A stretch of DNA of 64,000 nt from Actinernus sp. WN-2022 (Eukaryota; Cnidaria; Anthozoa; Actiniaria; Actinernidae). A model generated the notes under the pieces. The model had not been told where the DNA came from and did no database searches. It was given only the letters and a program-made list of their open reading frames with translations. Both the position numbers and the translations under genes were made by a program. The stretch lies in assembly GCA_030867875.1 (NCBI GenBank), contig JAOWCC010000019.1, forward strand, positions 81,744,861 to 81,808,860. The letters run 5' to 3'. Shown here one piece after another: positions 21,231 to 32,021 of the stretch. Position 1 is the first letter of the stretch; each line of letters opens with the position of its first letter.

Positions 21231-21569
21231 TCACGTCTTAAAGTTTGCAAATTCACCATGCACGTATTTTCAAGTTGGCTGCGAAAATGAGGAATGGTCC
21301 TTCGGGACATAAAATCGGAAATTGAATCAGGAATTTCACGGTGTTTTGTTTGTATTTTGGAGCTAAAATCTTCGAATCTTTGATGGAGGCTGAATCCAAT
21401 CAGGGACCAATTCAACAGAGCATTTACACGTACGTGTACTTTGATTATAAGTCTGGGCATTATTTCATCGCCAGTAAACAATGGTCAGACTTGCAAAATA
21501 CAAGTAAATGTATACGTTTTATTGAATTGGCTCATGAGCTTGTACCAGGGGTCTTTATGACGCCTTATA

Positions 21570-21790
21570 TCACACTTGACACGGTTTTCTTTGTTCTTCA
21601 TAAGGGTGAAACTCTGGCATAAACCCGTTGAACAATAGACTAATTAAATCATAAATCTGAGGTTTATAACTGTTACAGGGAGGTTTATAACTCTGTTTTA
21701 AACCTCCTTTCGCTTTGAGAAAACCTCGCCAAATGTGATATAAGTCAGTTTCATACCTCGAACCTTCGGTTCTCGGTATGAAACTCTTAC
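21570..21790. repeat. Second member of the 4755-5215 repeat family
   Basis: CACTTGACACGGTTTTCTTTG at 21575 and GAAAACCTCGCCAAATGTGA with TACCTCGAACCTTCGGTTC near 21720-21780 repeat the two ends of the 4.8-5.2 kb element. The interior is shorter and different. Confidence 0.6.
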
Positions 21791-21874
21791 ATCTTGCACT
21801 AGGCTTGTGATCTAAACTGATCCAATATGCTACTTTCACATGTGCGCGCGCATTACATAAACCAGCAGACTTAC

Positions 21875-22162
21875 CTCTGTCACGATAGAATCGAAATCAC
21901 CATCTACAGCAAACTCCCAATGTGAACGATCAATAGTACACCTGAAGTCGTAATTGTGATCCCCCGGTTTATAGGTGCCTGTCAAGTTACAGGCTGTCTC
22001 ATTTGCTACACATCTCCAGGGGGGCTCTGCTGTGCTGAAGGTCATCACCATCAAGACCAAACTACTGAAGAAGATGGCATAGCTGATAATACAGTACAAA
22101 CGAAACTGATACCAACCAAAGCTTCCGGCCTTCTCCAGTGCCTCGTCTGCTGTTAGGGACAT
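21875..22162 (-). CDS. SLC22-type organic ion transporter, exon 1 (N-terminus)
   Basis: The gene belongs to the SLC22 branch of the major facilitator superfamily, plasma-membrane carriers of organic cations, anions or zwitterions; the substrate cannot be told from the sequence. Exon 1 encodes MSLTADEALEKAGSFGWYQF, the usual cytoplasmic N-terminus, then transmembrane segment 1, then an extracellular loop with paired cysteines and glycosylation sites NET and NLT. It ends IVTE at a GTAAGT donor (21874-21869), joining exon 2 in phase 0 to give the family signature EWDLVCE. Joined exons 1-4 total 944 bases without a stop, about 314 of the usual 550 or so residues. The ATG is the likely start, although a CACAG just upstream leaves room for an extra 5' exon. 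No promoter was recognised. Confidence 0.88.
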
Positions 22163-22243
22163 CCTGTGGAATTTTTTTGTTAGAAATGTCGATGTTAATT
22201 ATTTACCTCATTTGTGACACCTAGCGCCTATCGTATGTCTTAA

Positions 22244-22646
22244 AGTGCAACTATTAAACCCCTTTTGCAATTTTTATGCATACGAATCTTTGAAAGGTTT
22301 TGAGAACTTCTGCGAAGAAATGTTTGGCTTACAGAGAATACTCTATGTTCTATGCTTGTTTGAAATGGTGAAATTTTGACCTTTCCTGACCCATGACCGC
22401 GTAAGAAAAAGCCTGGGTCGATTCTTGATCTTACGTCACCTCATTAATGCATTATTCTCCATGGCGGCTTTCTATCACAACAACATCGATATATAGAGAA
22501 TATACACAGTCTGTGAGTTGTTACTAAAGAAAACAGTTATTTTAGAGTAAATGCTAAATATTTATTCAAAATATTTCTTCGCAGAAGTACTAAAAACCTT
22601 TCAAAGATTCGTATGCATAAAAATTGCAAAAGGGGTTAGTTGCACT
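22244..22646. mobile_element. TTAA-flanked MITE, 403 bp
   Basis: TTAA at 22240-22243 and 22647-22650 flank inverted ends of about 80 bp starting AGTGCAACTA. The interior has no frame. A related element with ACAGTGCAACTACTGAAA ends lies at 57975-58183. Confidence 0.75.
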
Positions 22647-22650
22647 TTAA

Positions 22651-23842
22651 GTTTATACACGAAAGAGAAGAAAAGAAGCAAACAATACGTACTGTGTGAC
22701 TACTGTAACCGGGGCCACTTAATCACAATGCAGAACGAAAACAAAGCATTCCAACTTACGGTTAATACGTGAGCCAATCAGTGTCGATATTTCGCGATCG
22801 ACTTGCTCGAGCTTCGATCCGGTAAAAGGCGAATTTGGTCGACTCGTTTAGTACTTTGGAATGCTTTAGTTTCGCCTCACAACAGGTTTCGCGCTGTGAA
22901 AGTTTTATTGAGAATTTTAACGGAGCACCATACATATAGGATGAGAGTAAAAATTGAACGACTTCCGTGTTCCCTTGCACTCGAACCCCGACGCGACCCA
23001 ACGCGCGACGCGGAAGCACGACGTGTCAGAAAATGTGCTGTACATGTGCACACACTAGTACTGCAAAAACCAGGGGGGCATTTGCTATTGAAATTTTATG
23101 TAAAGCCAAAGTCAGTAGAAGGGTCACGTGACACTCATTTGCATAATTGTGATCCGCAAAATATCGAAGTGGACAAGTTATGCGAGTCTGCATAATTTGG
23201 TGTAGTTGGTAATTAAGTGAAAATTATCGTTTTAGCCTCACTTTCATGTCAAATCCAGGCCTTAACGTACTTGAGTTTAAGTGGGCTCCCTGTGGGTGCG
23301 TCAGCGACGATAGTATTAACAACCTGCTACCACTTGAAACGATGTTATGTGCTTAAATCTTTATCTTATTGGCCGCAGTGACTACTAATTGATGGTATTC
23401 TAATAAAACTTAAGTTTTTCTCTGTCTGACCGATATGAAATTCAGTTTTTTTATATAAACAGTGCAAAACTTCACCTTTTCGAGGCTTTTACGTCGGGCT
23501 TATACAGAACACAATTTATCTCCTAAGATGGCGGCAATTACATAGTCACGTGATGTGTGACATCATGTGCAATGGGTCTTTTTACAACAACCGCCAAATT
23601 TCTCGCAATCTGATTGGCTTATTTTCATATGCAATATTTGGACAGACAACAAAAGCTGACGTCATTTGTCAAGGAGTGCGCGTGCGGCTTTCGTTTGAAG
23701 CTAAAAGAGTTTTGTTGTTGTAAAATAGACAATTTAGTTTGTTGTTGTTTTTATTTAGTTTGTTGTTGTTCGTCGGCGAAGACGCCTCGTGGATCCACAG
23801 CTATATTTTGACCATGTTATGACGAAAATCATTGTCAATATT
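22651..23842. other. No gene; one TIR remnant
   Basis: A 130-codon + strand frame (22806-23195) is unlike any family known to me. Near 23253-23273 there is a single end of the CTCAAG/GTTAAGGCC element family. The rest shows nothing. Confidence 0.35.
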
Positions 23843-23893
23843 AGTTGTTTGATCAGCTTTACTGTAGTCCTTGGACTTGTTCACTTATCAATA
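23843..23893 (+). repeat. Solo Penelope-like terminus
   Basis: GTTTGATCAGCTTTACTGTA then GTCCTTGGACTTGTTCACTTA repeats the right terminus at 9039-9089. No internal sequence is left. Confidence 0.7.
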
Positions 23894-24075
23894 TTAGGAC
23901 AGAAAAATAAAAAACTAACATTGGAGGTGAAAATTAGCATTTACAAACAGGTTCTGCCAATAATGAACACTACCGATATCGTACAAGGCATTAATAAATG
24001 AATGAAGTCCGATTTTCTTTGACTCAAAAGTCCCGATGAAAAAAGTATTAGGGATCGAAAAAAAAGCTGTTATTT

Positions 24076-24601
24076 CGGCTGAGCCAAATGCCATGAAACG
24101 GTCAGCGGTTTAATCCATCTTATCGGGTCATTGACTCGTTTGAGACTGTTTCAGGTTTTAGCTTGCCAGTGAGTGCAATTTTCTTTGAAATATCCTCGTT
24201 TTACTCTCATTTATCATTCCTGTCGCTTCATTCGATGCACTAGTAGCGATTGTAAGACGCTGAGTAGCCCGGCTAAGGATGGCCGACTAACCGATTTCAT
24301 AAGACTGAATGCGAAGAGGAGTTATCGTGCGAGTTATTGACTTTACGGAACCAAAAAGCTTCCGACTGACAAGGCTTGTAAAAAAAATCCGTCCTATCAC
24401 TCCAGTGGCCAAGGACATACATCCCTAACTTTAACTTGCTTTTCTTTAGAAAATAATCGTTTGGGCATCATCTTCTTGGTGATGCGCGATCTCCGTTCAA
24501 CGTGACTCCATCTCAGTCTGTACCATTTTGAAATGGTTGACCCGAAAGCCTCGTTTTCACGAGGGCTGATGGGTGAAACCGCTGACCATTTGGCTCAGCC
24601 G
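24076..24601. mobile_element. TIR element, about 526 bp
   Basis: CGGCTGAGCCAAATG, CGGTCAGCGGTTT and ATCGGGTCA on the left are repeated inverted on the right (about 55 bp overall with gaps). No frame. Confidence 0.65.
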
Positions 24602-26653
24602 TGAGTTAGAAGTGAATGCAATAACTAACTACACGTGAAATGGCCCAAGTCGCGTACATTTCGAACTTTCTCTGCAAAACCACAACGTAAAAACGTTAAA
24701 GTTTATATATTGTCGAATTATAAGCGTTGTTCACTCTCGATTTACATGGTCTATTACATGGTCGTTACTAAACGTAGCAAGTATATATGTGTGCTGTGGA
24801 AGAGTTAATGCAATTTTCATTTCAACATAGAGACAGACACTGGCAGTGAGAGCCTAAAGAAACTTGATTTCAAGGCACTAGGAGAATTGTTAAAGTGTAT
24901 ATATGCCATGGCTAAATATATATTTCTTACAAAGAGACTAGAGGCCATAGACAAAGGATTCCGGAATAAAACGTTGATTTGATTTATTTGTCATGGTGAA
25001 TTGGCTGTTAAAAGTTGCCTATGGACGAAAATCAAGCGTGCAAGTGCGCTTTACAAAATTGGCACTGGGTCTAGTTTGACGTCATCAACAGAACACGCTC
25101 GATGCGCCATTGCACGAAAGGCCTTGCCGATTAAAGCTCTCCGAAACTTTTAGCGCGATATTATCATCTTTCTCGGTTATCTATTCAATTATTTTGCAAA
25201 TAAGCCAACGCTTTTTACCTGCGATCACGCGAAAAGACGAGTTCTGTTGATGACGTCACGTTTTATTCTCGTCCCAATCCCCTAACGTGCGCGGAAATTA
25301 TTCTAAATTTGCCGGTTTAGTCGCTAAAAAAATAATGAAAACGTTTTTATTTAAAGATTTCGGAATTATTTCCCTGTCTTTTAAGGTCTAAGCTTTCGAA
25401 GCTTATAAAAATATGCACTTTTAGCCCCTTCTTCTACTACACAACTGATAAGCTTACTATGCAACGATCGCTGCGATCGCTGGAGTGGGTTCCACATGAT
25501 CGCTATGATCGGGTTACGATCCGGCTAAGAACTGTAGTGGAATCCATTGGCCTCCATCACATACGATTTTGCTGGAATATGCCTTAAAGTGCTTTAAGAG
25601 ATGTCTACAGTCCAAACTACATCTCGAAAAAAAATGCTATTGGCTCTTTTCTGTAAAAACTCAGAGAAGCCACTATCCAGCCAATCAGAAATGGAGAAAA
25701 CAAACGATTTTTCAATCGCAAATTTGAGAACTTTCCCCACATACGATATTCTTCGAAATTAAACCATAGTTACTTTGATCAAAAATAAATTCAAACTCCA
25801 AAATTAGCAAACGAAAATGCGTTATTTCGATGGGTTTCTATTGAATTTATCAGTATCAACCAATGAAATTACGAGAAAGAATAATAGAAAATTAACATTA
25901 TTTTACATTCCTTGCCGTACACCACTACAGTTCTTATCCTACGGTGTGTGTATTTTTCTATTTTCAGTATCACCTATTTTTAGAACTGTCCCCTCTGGGC
26001 CACCGCCACATTTATACTAAAACAAGAAAACTGCCGCATCATGTAAGAAATGATCCGACGTGTTAAACGAGTACGATACAATCCATTGCTCTGCGGCATT
26101 GAGCCTCCCTCACATGGGATTTGTCTGTGTTTTAGACTACGGAAACACAAGGTGATAATTATGAATATTCTGAAATAAAAGTAGTAAAAAGTATTTCATT
26201 CCATTTTTATGAACAAATTGTCTTCCAACCAATAGGAACAGCGAACTGAAAACAATAGCTACGTAACAGGCACGATTGATAAGGTTCCGAACATACGCCG
26301 ATTTGCTTTATAAATGACACTTGGAACCGCAGTGCAAATTGTAGTTTTAATATTTTGAAATATTGGAGGAAATTAGACGTCTTCCTAATCTTTAAAGGGA
26401 TCCCTGGCTGTTGGAACAAGTTGCCGTTAAATTGTTGGCAACCGAATTGACCAAAAAATCCCACATAAGCTATGCCCAGAAACACTGTACATTCGAACAG
26501 AAAGCAATTTATTGTACCGTCGTGGATTCGCTACGGTCGTATCTTAAATTCCCTAGTGCTTGTGTATAGGCCGTGTTAATGCTTTATAATCTAGAAATAA
26601 TTGAACGAATTATTCATGCAACCTGCTAATGATTCTCTAATGACTTGGGTTGT
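24602..26653. other. No gene seen
   Basis: Several short frames without recognisable domains. A short inverted pair, AAGAACTGTAGTGG near 25527 and its complement near 25922, hints at another foldback. The frame at 26485-26207 (- strand) is not recognised. Confidence 0.35.
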
Positions 26654-27168
26654 GAAAGTGCCAATGAAATGAAAAAAATCGATCCCGTTTTTATTTTATT
26701 TTATTAAATTCTAGGTTTCTCTTAGTCATTTTGTGCAATTAAAAAAATCAATATGTAGAGCGCGAACATATTTTTTTTCGTGTCGAAGTCAGGCATAATT
26801 ACTAAAATCAGGCGATAATGTTTATGTCGTTAAAGATATGGTAATCACATGCATGACGTCACCAGGTCTGTGCAAATCCAACTGCAAGGTTTCTATTAGA
26901 AATATTATGGCCATCTTCAAGGTTTCTCAAAGTATTACACATTTAAATTGAAAACTGGCCAAAATGCACTTATGTTGTAGTATTTATGGAGACGAATATA
27001 AACGCGCAGACCTCAATTGTGACGTCACGCATGTGATTACCATATATTTAACGACGTAAAAATTGTCGCCTGATTTTGGCAATTATGCCCGACTTCGATA
27101 TGGAAAAAAAATATGTTCACGCTCTCCATATTGATTTTAATTACACAAAATGGCTTAGAGAAACCTAA
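26654..27168. mobile_element. Long-TIR element (about 160 bp arms)
   Basis: From TAGGTTTCTCTTAGTC (26712) about 160 bp are repeated inverted at 27005-27168. The 56 bp just outside the left end (26654-26710, AAAGTGCCAATGAAATG and following) recur in inverted orientation at 32022-32087, again joined to CTAGGTTTCT, so the family is longer than the TIR pair. No transposase frame. Confidence 0.65.
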
Positions 27169-27285
27169 CAACGAAGAAAGGCTGATTATACGGTAATAGG
27201 TAATTTATATGAACCAATATTTATATGAACCAATATTTCTTCAGGGTTACACTATGCACAACTCGCGCGGCCACAACACGAAAAA

Positions 27286-27818
27286 GAGGCCGGTAGGTCC
27301 TCTGGAATGTTGAAGTTGAAATACTAGCAGGTGGTGTGAAACGTGTTGAACATGATTGTTTAGTTGAAAAAGGTTGCTAATCTGTCCTCCGATTTATCCT
27401 TTATTTTTCTTTATAATACAATCAGCCAGGCGCATAGTAAATTAACGGCATTGTTTCACCATAGTTAAGAGTGGAATGGTTAGGAAACCCGGCAAACTTC
27501 AAATGGGCTAACAAAGGCGCTGCGATTTAGGTTGGAAGGGGTAAGACAAGATTGTGCACGATCATAGTTCATTAGCGTTCCCTGAACGACTGAACTCACA
27601 CGTTTCTATTGGCTGATTGATTAACATGTTGGAATTTCTATTGTGTTTTGTGCACGGTAGTGGTTGAAAAAAGCTAACAAAGACATATAACAAAGAAGGT
27701 CCCCGAGTTTCCTAACCATTCCACTCTATTAACTATGGTTTCACTGAACATTCGTCCAGTGCATTTACAATCTCCCCGGGCGCTTCAATTTCAACATTCC
27801 AGAGGACCTACCGGCCTC
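27286..27818. repeat. Nested inverted repeats inside the Penelope-like element
   Basis: The outer arms GAGGCCGGTAGGTCCTCTGG and complement are at 27286-27316 and 27788-27818. Inner arms with CACCATAGTTAA and AGTGGAATGGTTAGGAAAC are at 27453-27488 and 27706-27742. This suggests one foldback element inside another. No frame. Confidence 0.7.
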
Positions 27819-28054
27819 GTTGACATGCTAGTTACCAGGACTTATGCATAGGGTTACATGAGTCATGCGCGTGATGATAGACAGAGGAATAATACAGGAG
27901 CTAAAGAATATGATATACAGTAGATATTTACAGTTCTTCCTTTCTATTTTAAAATACCTTCTGGTTCTAGTGTTTGACCTTTATCAATAAGATGTGCTTC
28001 GCGAGCTTTGCGTACACTATCTCGATTAGAATGAATTATATAGTTCTAAAGGAA

Positions 28055-28459
28055 TTAATTGCATGTCATTAGGAGATAGATTATTGGTGAGGAAATGATC
28101 CGAGACAGCAGTGGTTTTAGACTGGTTAGAAGGTTTATCAACGGGGCGGCGGTGTTCGTTAAAGCGATCTTTAAGGTGACGTATTGAGCGTTACAGCGTT
28201 TGCATTGTACCATGCAAATGAGATGTTTAGAGTTACAGTTATTGTGATCTTTGATGCATCTGGTTTCGCCAGTTGAGTGAAATGTGTCATTAGTTTGGCC
28301 GTTGTTTATGTATTTACAGGTTACGCAATTGTTACCATAGCGAAATGAGCCACAGGGGTTATTAGGTTTGTTAGTGCGGAGTTTAGACCTAACTAAGATG
28401 TCGTGTAAGTTATTACTGCGACGGTAGGCTACAAAAGGTGCACACTGGTATGTAATCAA
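28055..28459 (-). pseudogene. Penelope-like GIY-YIG endonuclease domain
   Basis: Reads AYRRSNNLHDILVRSKLR, then a Cys-rich stretch (CVTCKYI), then HLICMVQCKRCNAQYV, the GIY-YIG entry. The GET that should follow QYV is altered and the downstream KDRF/EHR part is shifted out of frame, so it is inactive. Confidence 0.78.
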
Positions 28460-28504
28460 CTAAAGTCGATTGAGGTATGCTAACCGCCGTGGAAAACGAG
28501 TAGC

Positions 28505-28545
28505 AGCTGACGTTTCGAGCGCTAGCCCTTCGTCAGAGCAAAAAA
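28505..28545 (-). ncRNA. Hammerhead-ribozyme-like core, second Penelope type
   Basis: On the - strand CTGACGA (28536-28530), a short stem II hairpin (GGGC/GCTC) and GAAA (28516-28513) follow in hammerhead order. The CTGACGAAGGGCTAGCGCTC form differs from the motifs at 6118 and 28837 and interrupts the Penelope-like coding order between RT and GIY-YIG, so it is probably a leftover terminus of another element. Confidence 0.55.
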
Positions 28546-28559
28546 GGAAAAGGTGCAGC

Positions 28560-28800
28560 CGTGAACACGTTTAAGCACATCGATGAGATGAAGAAAGTAT
28601 GTTAAAGTGTTTGTGGATGACTGAAGATATGGGTGTTAGAGCAGGGTTATATGTTATGACCAGAGGGTCGTCTATGTAGTACGCCACGAAGTGCGTGGCT
28701 GGCGTGGGGCGTGAGCAAGTGCATCAGCTTCAGATTTAGCTAGGAACAGGTTGGCGAATGAAGGGTGCCATTCTAGTACCCATGGCAGTACCGTGTACTT
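28560..28800 (-). pseudogene. Penelope-like reverse transcriptase fragments
   Basis: Near 28795-28760 the - strand reads GTAMGTRMAP and, after a one-base shift, SFANLFLAKSE, the conserved block before the catalytic site of Penelope-type reverse transcriptases. At 28682-28666 YYIDD supplies the catalytic YxDD. Part of the intervening sequence is shifted. Confidence 0.72.
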
Positions 28801-28819
28801 GTAAGTAGTGTTTTCTTGC

Positions 28820-28890
28820 CAGTTCACTTGTAAACCCTGAAGAAGGTTGGCCGTGCCAGCCGAAATATTGGTTCATATAAATTACGATTA
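28820..28890 (+). ncRNA. Hammerhead-ribozyme-like motif in Penelope-like terminus
   Basis: CTGAAGA (28837-28843), a stem II hairpin (GGTTGG/CCAGCC), GAAA (28862-28865), then ATAT arms for stem III followed by A. TTGTAA before the core and TTACGA after it can pair as stem I, although three and two bases stay unpaired next to the core. All core elements are present. The mirror copy at the left terminus (27220-27243) has lost stem II. Confidence 0.65.
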
Positions 28891-28915
28891 CCGTATAATC
28901 AACCTTTCTTCGTTG

Positions 28916-29339
28916 TTACTGTTGACACATTTTCGCTGATTAGATCCCTCCAATGCAAGGTGATCCGGTATTATACTTTGTCCGTTGGTCCCTGCAGTTT
29001 TTGCCGCCGCAGCGAGCGAGCAAGGCAGCAGTTCTAATCTGTAAGCGGGTCAAATCTCGATTTCTTATTTTTACCGCAATGCATCACTTCTATTGTCTTT
29101 TTTACCACACTGCTTTACACGGATCTGATCGTCACGTGACATTACACGAGGCGGAATCTGCATTGTTTGATCAAACTACGTTCGACCGTTCTTTAATGCA
29201 TTTCTGTGTATGCAATCCTTGTGCAATCATGAATTTGTTGAAGTGTAGACATGTAGGCGAATTCTTTCTACCTCTGCGTGAACTATCAGTTTCCAAAGAG
29301 CAAGATCTCTCCTGTAATCAAGATGGGGAGCAGCTAATA
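28916..29339. other. No gene; unrecognised 133-codon frame
   Basis: The + strand frame 28953-29354 has an ATG but no domain that I know and overlaps the start of a dispersed repeat. I do not call it a gene. Confidence 0.3.
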
Positions 29340-29690
29340 ATTTTCTTCTATTAGCTTCGATAAAGTCAAGCTTCCGGTTCAAAATACAATTAGCATTTAC
29401 AATTACAGTTGATTTCCGGTGTTTAAACTTCACCGGGGAGAACAGCAGTTTGTTGCCGGCCGGGAATCTTAAGAAAATGTCGGGAATTGGTAGGCTCAGG
29501 GACACAATGAAAATAAATCGCGACAACTTTTGAGTTACACACCACAGCTCAAACAGGATTCAGTCGCACGATAGCCCCAAAACTACAAAATATATTCATC
29601 TAACATGCACCTTGGCATTTTTATCACCCAGTAATCTATTCAGTTCCTGCCAAAGTGCTACTGTAGTGCTACTGCTGTAGGTTCTCTTAT
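29340..29690 (+). repeat. Dispersed repeat, copy 1 (copy 2 at 31555-31960)
   Basis: CTTCGATAAAGTCAA, ACAGTTGATTTCCGGTGTT, GAGAACAGCAGTT, CCACAGCTCAAACAGG and ATATTCATCTAACA occur in the same order in both copies. Confidence 0.8.
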
Positions 29691-29810
29691 AATATTCATG
29701 AATAATTCATGAGGGTACTGGCCAATCCCGTGTGCCGAACGACACCACATGATGGCCTCTGTATACCCAATACAAACCTGATTAATAAAACATCAGGTTC
29801 TGTATCGATA

Positions 29811-29892
29811 TACAAACCCCAAGGTCCGTGATACAGACCCCAAGGTCCGTGTTACAGACCCCAAGGTCCGTGTTACAGACCCCATGGTCCGT
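29811..29892 (+). repeat. Tandem repeat, 21 bp unit, four copies
   Basis: The unit CAGACCCCAAGGTCCGTGTTA is repeated with small changes; the first and last units are the most diverged. As 21 is divisible by three the region stays open in one frame, but nothing else supports coding. Confidence 0.85.
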
Positions 29893-30012
29893 TAAAGCTC
29901 AAGTAGTTTTCTCTATCAGGTACAGAATACTAGATAAGCGGCTAGTGAGGGAAGTCTCACGACCGATCACTGACTTCCCCTATCCCGGACCGGGTGAAAA
30001 GACAAAAGTAAA

Positions 30013-30140
30013 TGTGCTCTCTTATTCTTTTCACACCGTCTCTTCGATGTGGGACCTGGTTTTCTGAACGCTGCGCTCTGCTCTCTTATAACATACATCC
30101 CGTCTCTTCGATGTGGGACCTGTTTTTGTGCACGCTGCAT
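30013..30140 (+). repeat. Two-copy tandem duplication, about 76 bp unit
   Basis: CTCTCTTAT, CCGTCTCTTCGATGTGGGAC and a CACGCTGC or AACGCTGC segment appear twice in a row. Confidence 0.75.
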
Positions 30141-30476
30141 GTCCGTGGCGCAAACTATTTTGCCGAAGCCTTATTTTACGCTTTTCATCAAAATTTAAGA
30201 TTTTTAAAAAGTTTTATAGGGTTCATACTATTTACAATATGAGCGTCCGAATTGTATGGGATTTACAATGGCGAGCCGCTTATACACTTCCTTACACTCG
30301 TTCTCAATAACACGTGCAGGTTCGAAACGAAACTCCTGACTTCGAAGTCGTTTCTGGTGGATGTCAATCAAACGGTTTCCATGGAGTTTGAAGTGAACCG
30401 TTCGGGTAACTAACATTTTGTAAACATGGCAAAGTCTTTCCCAAAGTCGCTATCATGCTTAGAGCCAAGGGTTTGC

Positions 30477-30870
30477 AAAATAGGGAAATCACATAAACTT
30501 TGTGTGAGCGAGCGGTTTGTGTATAAGATCAAAATAGGGAAATCGCATAAACTTTATGTGTGAGCGAGCGGTTTGTGTATAAGATCAAAATAGGGAAATC
30601 ACATAAACTTTATGTGTGAGCGAGCGGTTTGTGTATAAGATCAAAATAGGGAAATCACATAAACTTTATGTGTGAGCGAGCGGTTTGTGTATAAGATCAA
30701 AATAGGGAAATCACATAAACTTTATGTGTGAGCGAGCGGTTTGTGTATAAGATCAAAATAGGGAAATCGCATAAACTTTATGTGTGAGCGAGCGGTTTGT
30801 GTATAAGATCAAAATAGGGAAATCGCATAAACTTTAATTTGTGTGTGAGCGAGCGGTTTGTGTATAAGAA
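30477..30870 (+). repeat. Minisatellite, 56 bp unit, seven copies
   Basis: Units starting AAAATAGGGAAATC begin at 30477, 30531, 30587, 30643, 30699, 30755 and 30811. Interior units are almost identical, alternating only between ATCACAT and ATCGCAT; the first is 2 bp short and the last carries an extra AATT-type insertion. Repeats are contiguous, without spacers. Confidence 0.93.
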
Positions 30871-31554
30871 ATCTGATTGTTTATATAGCTTTCAAAGGTC
30901 TTGCAAAAATAATTATAGTTATTTTTATTCATCCAGTTGCATATATGCTCCTTATAAGAGGTTTTATCGAGCAATACCCTCGAGCTCTACCTCGACGAGC
31001 TCCGGGCATGGATACAACATTCGACAGGGCAATTTTTTTTTTGAAACTCTCAGGACATGCTCTCCACTCTCGACTGACATTTCGGTGAGGAATTCAAGCA
31101 AAAAACAAGAGTTTTTCGGCTTAGTTTCCGCCATTTCTCTACCTATGTCGCCTTACGATTTCGTTGACCTCCTACACTATTTATGTTTCCTCCACATCTG
31201 GGAGTTGTATGGCGACGTTTTCGTAGTATTGAGATTCTGCTTCATCTCCTTCAGCAAATTTCAAACATCCCTCGCGATCGTGTCCGTCTTGGAGAATTGC
31301 TGACCGAAGCATGCAGACCAGTGTTGCCATAGAAATATAGTTGAGTGACATCAACCAAATTGACGTTTGCCGTTGGAAATTCAATTTCGAACCTGCACGT
31401 GTTATTGAGAACGAGTGTAACTGAGCGGAGCAGCATTCACTACCTGTTACTGAGGTATACCAGTAATAATAATAAGTACTGCCGCAGCGAGTAGTCTTTT
31501 GTTAACGTCCACCAACATGGCGGCGATGACGTAACGTGGAAGTCAGCAATTACC
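30871..31554. other. No gene seen
   Basis: A short inverted match links GTTCTCAATAACACGTGCAGG (30300-30320) with 31393-31412. The frames here resemble nothing known to me. Confidence 0.35.
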
Positions 31555-31960
31555 TTCGATAAAGTCAAAATTTGAAAAGTGACAGCGGAGTTCAAAACAC
31601 AACATTAGCATAACTCAATAACAGTTGATTTCCGGTGTTGACGCTTCATCGGACTCCAATATATGCCTGCCTGTTTCTGGAGAACAGCAGTTATTTTTGC
31701 TGGGAATCCTAAGAAATTGTAGGGAATTGGCAGATTCAGGGAATTTACCGGGAAATCCCTGATTGATATATCGGGACAACTGACTAAAAATAAATCGGGT
31801 CATATTTTGAGAAAACATGCCACAGCTCAAACAGGCTTCAGACAAGATTGCCCAAAGCTACACAATATTCATCTAACACACATTACACATTGACATTTTT
31901 GTTACCCAATAATATATTTTTCCTGCCAAAGAGCTACTGTAGGTTTTCTTCTAATACATT
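31555..31960 (+). repeat. Dispersed repeat, copy 2
   Basis: Same order of blocks as 29340-29690, with extra sequence between CGCTTCATCGG and GGAGAACAGCAG. Both copies end with CTGCCAAAG and a CTACTGTAGGTT segment. Confidence 0.8.
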
Positions 31961-32021
31961 TCCTTAACTGAGCGGCAGCATTCACTACCTATTAGGTATA
32001 CTAGTATAATATTTATTTAAT

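Larger units (their letters stand above)
27169..28915 (-). mobile_element. Penelope-like retroelement with inverted termini
   Basis: The left terminus CAACGAAGAAAGGCTGATTA and its complement at 28896-28915 continue through a shared ATACGGTAAT and AATTTATATGAACCAATATT. Inside on the - strand lie reverse transcriptase pieces (28800-28560) and a GIY-YIG domain (28459-28055), the family order. It is degraded and interrupted by foldback sequence (27286-27818) and by a terminus-like piece of another Penelope-like element (about 28450-28560). Confidence 0.75.

Noticed and set aside
22806..23195. 130-codon + strand frame as a gene
   Set aside because: No family resemblance or conserved start context; the region has repeat scraps on both sides.
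29828..30067. Frame with repeated QTPRSVL as a repeat protein
   Set aside because: The periodicity comes from a 21 bp tandem repeat that happens to be a multiple of three; no further support.
30477..30870. Possible CRISPR-like array
   Set aside because: Units are contiguous with no variable spacers; it is a plain minisatellite in eukaryotic DNA.
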